Assembly: GCA_027924585.1 (NCBI GenBank)
Contig: BSBM01000179.1
Location: 17,108,501 to 17,172,500 of the forward strand
Direction of reading: 5' to 3'
DNA: 64,000 nt
Origin: Larix kaempferi
Lineage: Eukaryota; Streptophyta; Pinopsida; Pinales; Pinaceae
This document shows, in pieces, positions 57,213-64,000 of the stretch. The notes under the pieces are model-generated. The model did not search any database. It had not been told where the DNA came from and saw only the letters and a program-made list of their open reading frames with translations. Numbering within the stretch: the first letter of the stretch is position 1; each line of letters opens with the position of its first letter. The position numbers and the translations under genes were made by a program.

Positions 57213-58937
57213 AGTCCCGACAGGTATCCAACAGGTGTCCCTAAAGGTCTTTTGGATGCGAGACGGAACGAGCCATACAATGAAGACCATGGCTTAGATC
57301 GAGGAACCGTCGACTCCATTGGATTCAGGACGCCGGGATAGTGCTAGGGGTGCCCCTCTCCTACGGTCCGGTGGCCTCATTGTCATCTTGTATGTGCATC
57401 TTGGAAACTAGGGTTTTGCTCAGTGAGGGAGTGTGCAATTTTTGCACACAGGGGTCAAATTTGGAAAATCATCCACCAGGAACTTGTGGCTAGCGTTCCC
57501 AGCCGGAACCTAACTAGACACACTTGCATGACTCCCTGGAACCCGGTTTTGTTGCACAGTTGGAGTTCTATGCCCCTGGCAGGTATCCAACAGGTGTCCC
57601 TGAAGGCCTTTTGGATGCGAGACGAAACGAGCCATAGAATGAAGACCGTGGCTCGGATCGACGAACCATCAACTCCGTTAGATTCAGGATGCCGGGATAG
57701 TGCTAGGGGTGGCCCTCTCCTCCAGTCCGGTGGCCCCGTTGTCATCTTGTACGCCCATCTTGGAAACTAGGGTTTTGCTCAATGAGGGAGTGTGCAATTT
57801 TTGCACACGGGGGTCAACTTTGGAAAATCATTCACCGAGAACTTGTGGCTAGCATTCCTAGTCGGAAACTACCTAGACACACTTGCATGACTCTCTGGAA
57901 CCTATTTTTGTTGCACGGTTGGAGTTATATTCCCCCGGCAGGTATCCAGCAGGTATCCAGCAGGTGTCCTTGAAGGCCTTTTGGATGTGAGACTGAATGA
58001 GCCATAGAATGAAGACCGTGGCTCGGATCGATGAACGGTTGAATCCGTTTGATTCAAGATTCCAAGATAGTGCTAGGGGTGCCCCTCTCCTCTAGTCCAT
58101 TGGCCCTGTTGTCATCTTGTACATCCATCTTGGAAACTAGGATTTTGCTCAGTGAGGGAGTGTGCAATTTTTGCACACTGGGGTCAACTTTGGAAAATAA
58201 TACACCGGGCACTTGTGGCTAGTGTTCCCAGCCGGAACCTACCTAGACACACTTGCATGAATCCCTGGAACTCGGTTTTGTTGCACGGTTGGAGTTCTAT
58301 GCCCCCGATGGGTATCCAGTAGGTGTCCTTGAAGGCCTTTTGGATGCGAGACGGAACGAGCCATATAATGAAGACCGTGGATCGGATCGATGAACCGTCA
58401 ACTCCGTTGGATTCAGGACGTTGAGATAGTGCTAAGGGTGCCCCTACCCTCTGGTCTGGTGGCCCCATTGTCATCTTGTACGTCCATCTTGGAAACTAGG
58501 GTTTTGCTTAGTGAGGGAGTGTGGAATTTTTCCACGCGGGGGTCAACTTTGGAAAATCATCCACCGGGAACTTGTGGCTAGCGTTCCCAGCTGGAACCTA
58601 CCTAGACACACTTGCATGACTTCCCGGAACCTGGTTTTGTTGCACAGTTGGAGTTCTATGCCGTGGGCAGGTATCCAGCAGATGTCCCTGAAGGACTTTT
58701 GTATGCGAGACAAAACGAGCCATAGAATGAATACCGTGGCTCGGATCGACAAACCGTCAACTTCATTGGATTCAGGATGCCGAGATAGTGCTAGGGATGC
58801 CCCTCCCCTCTGGTATGGTTGCCCTGGTGTCATCTTGTATGTCCATCTTGGAAACTAGGGTTTTGCTCAGTGAGGGAGTGTGCAATTTATGCACACCGGG
58901 GTCAACTTTGGAAAATCATCCACCGGGCACTTGTGGT
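57213..58937. repeat. F1' satellite array, inverted (about 5 units)
   Basis: Reverse-complement F1 units with marker GTGTGCAATTTTTGCACAC at about 57,430, 57,789, 58,158, 58,519 and 58,876. Ends CCACCGGGCACTTGTGGTG, the inverted counterpart of the left F1 start. Two extra units relative to the left arm. Confidence 0.92.
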
Positions 58938-59145
58938 GGTGATGATGATGATGGTGATGATGATGAAGACGTTGATGATGATGGTGATGGTGATGGTGAT
59001 GGTGATGAAGATCATGGTGATGGTGATGATGAAGATGGTGATGAGGGACCTACAAATGATAGTGATGATGAAGATGGTGATGATGATGACGAAGATGGTG
59101 ATGATGATGGAGATGGTGATGAGGGACCTCCAAAAAATCAAGCAT
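58938..59145. repeat. GAT trinucleotide array, right arm
   Basis: About 200 bp of GATGATGGTGATG repeats with two GAGGGACCT(A/C)CAAA islands, the inverted counterpart of the left ATC arrays. It encodes a Asp/Glu/Gly run on the plus strand, an array by-product. Confidence 0.9.
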
Positions 59146-59150
59146 TAACA

Positions 59151-59519
59151 TGGGTGAGGTAGGTCTAAAGCCTCCCTCAAGGACATTTCCAACAATTAGG
59201 TGACAATGATGAACATGTTAGTGCTACTCAATCATAGCTCCCAAATGATCCTCATATTCATCCAAGTACTAGACCAATATTGAAACAATTCCTAAAGCTC
59301 CAAATGGAGAGAGTGGTAGAGAAAATGGGGGCAATATCCAGATTTGGGTGCTACGGGCATCTTGGTAAGACCTAGGGTTTGAGGATCGAAATTCCAAGAT
59401 AGACATGTAGACTTGGATTCTATAAGTTGAGTTCTCTAGTGGTGTACTTGTGTGATGTGACAAACCCTTCTAATAGTGATCCTATCCCACTTGGAGTCCA
59501 AATACCCCCTACTGAGGGT
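59151..59519. other. Right flank of palindromic block
   Basis: Mostly unique sequence; a short F2-like piece (GGGTGCTACGGGCAT near 59,347) suggests that the element or a fragment of it extends here. Confidence 0.45.
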
Positions 59520-59790
59520 ATGTGTGGTGGGTCACAGATTCTAGGGATAGATTAGGTTAATAGGGCTACATTAGGTTTCTAGGATTCTAGATTAGTTTCT
59601 AAGGGTTAGATTAGTGTTTCTAGGGTTAGTTTAGCTTTCTATGATTTCTAGGGATAGATTATGTTTCTAGGATTCTAGATTAATTTATGAGGGTTAGATT
59701 AGTGTTTCTAGGGTTAGTTTAGCTTTCTAGCATTTCTAGGGCTAGATTATGTTTGTAGGGTTATATTAGTGCTTCTAGGGTTAATCATGC
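59520..59790. repeat. Degenerate CTAGGGTTAGATTAG repeat
   Basis: About a dozen irregular copies of TTTCTAGGGTTAGATTAG-like words. They resemble the plant telomere repeat TTTAGGG but are not tandem heptamers. Located in the 3' flank of the transposase-like gene. Confidence 0.75.
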
Positions 59791-59941
59791 ATGGATAAAC
59801 AATCACATGGCTATAAATCATAACTTAATCATCACTCAGACATCAAATAAACGATATAAGATAACGATATCAAATAAACTATCTAACATGAATAACATTA
59901 ATCGTGCATGAATAAACAATCACATGGCTATACTATGTACC

Positions 59942-62900
59942 TCAGTCAATTAGGCCTTCTGGATCCTCTCGGTTTTTTATTGTCTTGAACAACCTCTCAT
60001 GCTCTGCATGAGGTAGTAAGTAGCGTACCTTATTTGATGACTTTGTTGACATTGTCTGTAGTTGGATGTTTGTACCCACGATCAAGTGCGTAAAGTGATA
60101 CACCCGCGACCCTGGTCTATAATCTGTGTATGTGTATCCATTGCTCTTTGGTCCCTTTCCATCCACTGTAAGATATTCCCCCCGAACAACCATCGAGCAA
60201 GTCGGAAAGGTAATGCCTTCACTATCCGTTAATGATGCTAGGAGGATTTGCTTCCCCTGGATGCATTGCGCCAACCAATAATTCGTCCCAATTGCATTGT
60301 CTGTCGGGGCGACAACTGCGTAGATGTGTCCTGCAAAAATGTATTTTAAGGTCATATTCCAACAAGTAGTGGTTTGATAACTTGGATAATTACAAAGACA
60401 AGGAGGGAACCAGGATATGCGTGCATAAATGTTTACTTGGCTATACAAGATCAAATATATGATCATATTCATTCGAAATAGAGGACTAGCCTTCCTCTAA
60501 CTGGATTATTTCAGCAACTGCACATGGGTCCACTGCAAGTGATACATGATCCCATTCATCAACCCAATCCATTGATTCTCACTCATCCCACTCACAACTG
60601 CTGCAAGACCCACAAAAGCAAGCAAGTTTTCGCGTCCATATTTCAAATAAGGGGTTGTTTGAGATTTGAACCGAATGAAATCCATGAATGCTTTGCATAG
60701 TACTACAACTATAAGAATGCGATCGATCTATATCAACTACATTCCAGAAATTTCTGACATCCTATCCTCTACATGTTGGTATGTGTTGCTCCGTGGTTTG
60801 ATCTGACATTTTTTTTCGCACCATCGAACTGTGGATTCGACATTCCGAATATGAGGGCCTCCCATGCAGCTCATCTCCTCCCTTCATAGGGTAGTTTTGA
60901 GACATGCTCCAGCCCCGTCGTGCTCTCCCTTTTTGTGCCCGGTCTCAAAATAGTTCCATACATGCAACACATCATAAGTCTTGTGCAAAATACTCAACCA
61001 CTGGAAAACACGTGCATTTTTGAATTGGCCTACACAACCATCTGACCATATCCAATGCTGATCCATCTGTATACCTCTCTCCTTCAGCTGATCATAGAAA
61101 ATTTTGAAGCAATGATGCACATAATGCAGGTCGTGGCACCTGTCGTCATTGATGTAGAAGTTGGTCTCTTTCAATATTATCCTCATGTCGTTGCTGCTCT
61201 CTGATGCATGCCTGTACGTGATATGGACCATTATGATAACTTGGTCCGAATGGTAATATTGACTTTGAATCTCATTCTGTGGCTGCAGGGTGTAGTTTTC
61301 TACAAAGTCCACAACCGACAATATTGTGCCCTTGGGAAAGGTGTCCCTGCACTGTCTGTACTATTCATCCTACCATCGTGCTACATGGACGTGCTGTATA
61401 TAATGCTCGGTCTTTTGGTAGAATTCCTTCATGAATTTGCAAATTTGTACCTGGTGCCACAAAACCAAGGGCATTAATACAACGTGACATTTTCAATCGG
61501 AATATATATGTACAAATTCAACATGTACAGTATGAAAGTATGCAAACTTATATTACTTGTGACTTCACCAATGCAATTTTTTTGCTTTCCTTCGAACTAT
61601 CTACTTGATATGTTTTGTACTGGAAGTTCTGCATTTCTACTGACATCCTCCCAAATTTGTGCTCTGCGGTTGCGTGGATGCAGCGGCTCAATAATGCAAA
61701 TCCACTGCAACTGGAACATGTCCCATATAAACATAATCTTTTATAATATTTTTGTCCTTCAGGCCTATGACACATTATGCTATGTATAAATTCTCTGGAT
61801 GCATTCGGTGGTTGTAACGATGGGAAATCCTGCATAATGTTAGTATGCAAACCACAAAATATATGTCTATATGTATGATAATAGTACTCAAATTCTACAT
61901 GGTATCTACAACAACATGTATTGTGATCAATGCAAATTCTAACATACCAGGGTTTGCATTTTTTGAAGGACCTTTGGCCCAAGTTCAATTGTGTGTGCTC
62001 ATTCCTGAACCTCTCATAGAGTTTTGTTTGTGTTGTGTCAAGGAAGTGCTTGACATGGGGTTCACCCCCCTAACACCTTTTCTCAACTTTAAAACATCTA
62101 TTTGATTCGATGACGGTCTAGTGTTATCATGCCAAAACTTTTGCACTAGTTCTTTAACAACATCAATGAGCTTCATGTCTGAACGAGGTAACCTACCAAC
62201 AAAGGCCCAACAATCTTTTTGGCCTGGGGTCTCAAGTTTTTCTCTAATGGCATAATACTTTTGAAGAGTCTTTCTATCTACTTTAAAGATTTTACATGTG
62301 TGTGATAGTAGGCGACGTTGCCTTGTGCATTTGTCTACAATCGATTCCGACAGTACACGACGGGCCGCATTAAAATCTTTTGTACAAGAAGTTTTTCCAT
62401 TCAAATTAAATGCAGATTGTAGATTTCTAACAACATGATTGTTGGACTCTGAACTTCTAATTACCTTTATGCCCAAAATTCTCCTAACATAAGCTAGACA
62501 ATGTGATTTTAACAAAGCAAGAAACAATTGACATTTTGCTGCATCGGTTTTGGATTCAAAAAAATCTTTGATTATCTTATTACAATGGAAATCAATAGTG
62601 CATTTGGGCATCTTACCTTCAAGTCCTGAAAATGAACTTTCATTCACATGAATACATCTAGGAGTTCTTCGTCGTCCGGTTAATAGTCGAGGCAAGGGAG
62701 TCGGAAAGGAAGTAGGAGTCTCGTCAACGGTTTGTTGTGGCCCTTTGTTCACAAATTGGTCTTGAAATGGAGTGTGTTCGCCAGGTGTGTGCTCTTCTTG
62801 GGGAGGTTTCCAGTTAAGAACTTGTTCTGAAACATCCATCCCTTCATACTCGAAATCAGGCAAGATTTGATTGACTTCAACGACTTTTTCATTGCTTGTT

Positions 62901-63037
62901 GATGGATCTAAGGCACTAGCATTTTGATTTCTACGGTTTTGCATGTACAACTTGACATTTTCTCTTATTTCATGGGTATTTTTAGGGGGCGGTTGCGTCC
63001 TTCTAGACTTTCTTTTATTATTACATCTGTTGCCCAT
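59942..63037 (-). pseudogene. DDE/D transposase-like gene, three exons
   Basis: Exon 1 (63,037-61,557) starts MGNRCNNKRKSRRTQ (basic), has a Pro-rich linker, HTCKIFKVDRKTLQKYYAIR (possible helix-turn-helix) and VQKFWHDNTRPSSNQIDVLK; a one-base loss in a C-run at 62,057-62,060 shifts the frame before CKPWYVRICIDHNTCC and a CSSCSGF motif. Intron 61,451-61,556 (GTAATA...CACCAG). Exon 2 (61,450-60,491): two stops in its first 25 codons, then SVVDFVENYTLQPQNEIQSQ, WIWSDGCVGQFKNARVFQWL and WNYFETGHKKGEHDGAGACL, a further stop, a frameshift and NVVDIDRSHSYSC. Intron 60,331-60,490 (GC donor). Exon 3 (60,330-59,942) encodes a C-terminal module, YAVVAPTDNAIGTNYWLAQC to RYLLPHAEHERLF. DFVENY, WSDG and GHxKGxxDGxGA occur in order in a transposase-like family common in cnidarians. 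Total about 940 codons. Confidence 0.7.
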
Positions 63038-63809
63038 ATTCAATGCGTTTTTTGGAAAAACAAAAATATGACCCCTGCAAGAATGAACAACAAACAATAT
63101 ATTAAAACTTGATGTGCATGATTATTAAAGCTCGATGTAGCAATTGATTATGTAGAACAACATCTAAGTGAGAATGTTTTCATATAATCTTAAAAGCTAT
63201 TGGGAATGCCCTACATATAAAGTTACAACATCACCTCTAGGAACTTAGTAGGTTGGTATTGGATGGTGGTATGGGATGTTAGTAGGAGCGAATTCCCTAC
63301 AAGGGAGAATCTCACACTCACTTCATTTGCATGGTATGGATGAGGGAAAATAGCCCCAAAAGACTAAGAGTTTTCAATTGTTTAGGTGTTTTTGTGAGTT
63401 GTTGTAGTGAAACCATGAGGAATTCAACAAATTTTTGTCTACTAGATGGAGGAATGTGATTATGAAATGTTATTGGTGGTGATGCATGTAATTTGTTTTT
63501 ATTATCTTCATGAAAGGTTGAAAGCATTGCTTGGTGCATGTTGTAGTTTTTTTTTGGTAAGATGTTTTTATTGTCTATTTTGAAGATTAAGAAGACTAAA
63601 ATAGATCTATCATACAATTCATGAGGAAAAACCAAAATAGATGCCATTCAAACAAGTGAATGAAGACTAAATTACATTTAACAAGATAAAATTATCACCA
63701 TACCTCAAGGATTATGATTGCTCTTTGCTTCAAATGTCAAATGCTATTTTGATGTGTCCACTATATGTAATAAGACTTAATGTGTGTCTAAGTAGCATGA
63801 GAATTCAAT
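63038..63809. other. 5' flank of transposase-like gene
   Basis: No coding feature was recognised. A promoter is expected here but no TATA box or terminal inverted repeat could be assigned. Confidence 0.45.
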
Positions 63810-63960
63810 CCAAGGTGCCAAATAGAGTCCAACTGTTGTGTATTCAGTCAATTGATCCAAATAGAGCCCAATAGGTGTGTATTCAATACAAAGAGCCAAA
63901 TAGAGCCCCAAATGTTGTTTATTTTATCCAAATGGTGAAGGAAGCACCAAATGGTGTATG
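63810..63960. repeat. Short degenerate repeat, CCAAATAGAGCCC
   Basis: Three to four irregular copies of CCAAATAGAGCCCAA followed by TGTGTATTCAAT-like sequence at about 35-45-bp spacing. Possibly a subterminal repeat of a transposon whose end lies beyond the window. Confidence 0.55.
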
Positions 63961-64000
63961 AATTCAATCTACCATGTAAATGCTTGTCGGATTGTGCGTG

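Larger units (their letters stand above)
41120..59150. mobile_element. Large palindromic fold-back-like satellite element
   Basis: Two symmetric halves meet at about 55,463. The order is ATC array, F1 units, F2 units, then the same in reverse complement: F2', F1', GAT array. F1 and F2 have a period near 359 bp and are diverged relatives (both contain GAGCAAAACCCTAG and a CGACGGATTCG-like segment), arranged in opposite orientation. The 5-bp duplication CACCA of copia C (41,999-42,003; 53,089-53,093) shows that the ATC array was contiguous with F1 before C inserted; the same CACCACAAGTGCCCGGTGG join recurs inverted at 58,918-58,936. Without C the block is about 7 kb. Long inverted repeats made of tandem subunits characterise fold-back elements. 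No transposase inside and no target duplication found. Confidence 0.7.

Noticed and set aside
53165-58858. Repeated 96-115-codon frames in the satellite block
   Set aside because: They recur with the 359-bp period on both strands, the unit is not a multiple of three, and no start context or domain is visible.
53089-58937. CACCACAAGTGCCCGGTGG as terminal inverted repeat of a CACTA-type transposon ending there
   Set aside because: The CACCA duplication of copia C shows that trinucleotide arrays were already attached outside these points, with F1 pieces inside them, so they are internal joins.
58788-59162. Acidic Asp/Glu/Gly protein on the plus strand
   Set aside because: It is a translation of the GAT array that mirrors the left ATC array; an exon of a real gene cannot be excluded but has no support.
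59520-59790. Interstitial telomere
   Set aside because: The units are irregular 15-20-bp words and not tandem TTTAGGG.
1-64000. tRNA, rRNA, CRISPR or organelle genes
   Set aside because: No cloverleaf with A/B boxes, rRNA core words, spacer-repeat arrays or organelle coding sequence was noticed on either strand.

Overview
The window is nuclear DNA of a seed plant with a large, repeat-dominated genome. It is AT-rich and gene-poor, with long LTR retrotransposons nested in one another, spliced plant-type gene pieces, and fragments of two plant gene families (a UPL1/UPL2-type HECT ubiquitin ligase and an RSH1-type RelA/SpoT homologue). A gymnosperm is a reasonable guess but is not proven by the sequence. 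I see no rRNA, tRNA, CRISPR or prokaryotic organisation. No gene here is clearly complete and functional; the two RSH exons are the only cellular-gene pieces without damage.

Layout. 1-12,240: a decayed minus-strand Ty1/copia element (A) whose RNase H region is split by a younger 5.4-kb element N (1800-7207; LTRs of about 1.65 kb, TGCAA target duplication). N carries no pol, only a G-patch plus zinc-knuckle ORF. 12,240-13,740: a plus-strand copia remnant (B) into which A had inserted. 13,750-14,315: a fold-back element with a perfect 40-nt hairpin. 15,215-17,012: a UPL-type pseudogene fragment. 19,094-28,632: a Tat-like Ty3/gypsy element (gag-protease only, minus strand) flanked by a 626-bp direct duplication of host DNA. 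29,133-29,470: two adjacent RSH1-type exons. 29,500-35,200: mostly featureless, with a copia trace near 34.1-34.6 kb.

35,200-38,600: a spliced, slightly broken plus-strand gene of unknown family (gene X). 39,381-40,486: a 555-bp tandem duplication. 41,120-59,150: a large palindromic (fold-back-like) block made of trinucleotide arrays and roughly 359-bp satellite units arranged F1-F2|F2'-F1', with an 840-bp piece of an unidentified gene in its right half. Its left part is split by an 11.1-kb minus-strand copia element (C, 42,004-53,088, CACCA target duplication). C itself carries a hAT MITE (51,051-51,339) and an unclassified 4-kb insertion (45,611-49,594).

59,942-63,037: a three-exon, minus-strand gene for a DDE/D-type transposase-like protein of a family otherwise best known to me from cnidarian and other invertebrate genomes, with several inactivating lesions. 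It and gene X point toward each other across the palindromic block.

Relative ages follow from the nesting: B before A before N; palindromic block before C before the hAT MITE and the 4-kb insertion. Several premature stops are of the CAG/CAA/CGA to TAG/TAA/TGA type, as expected for cytosine methylation decay. All calls rest on reading the sequence by eye; percent identities and database matches were not computed.
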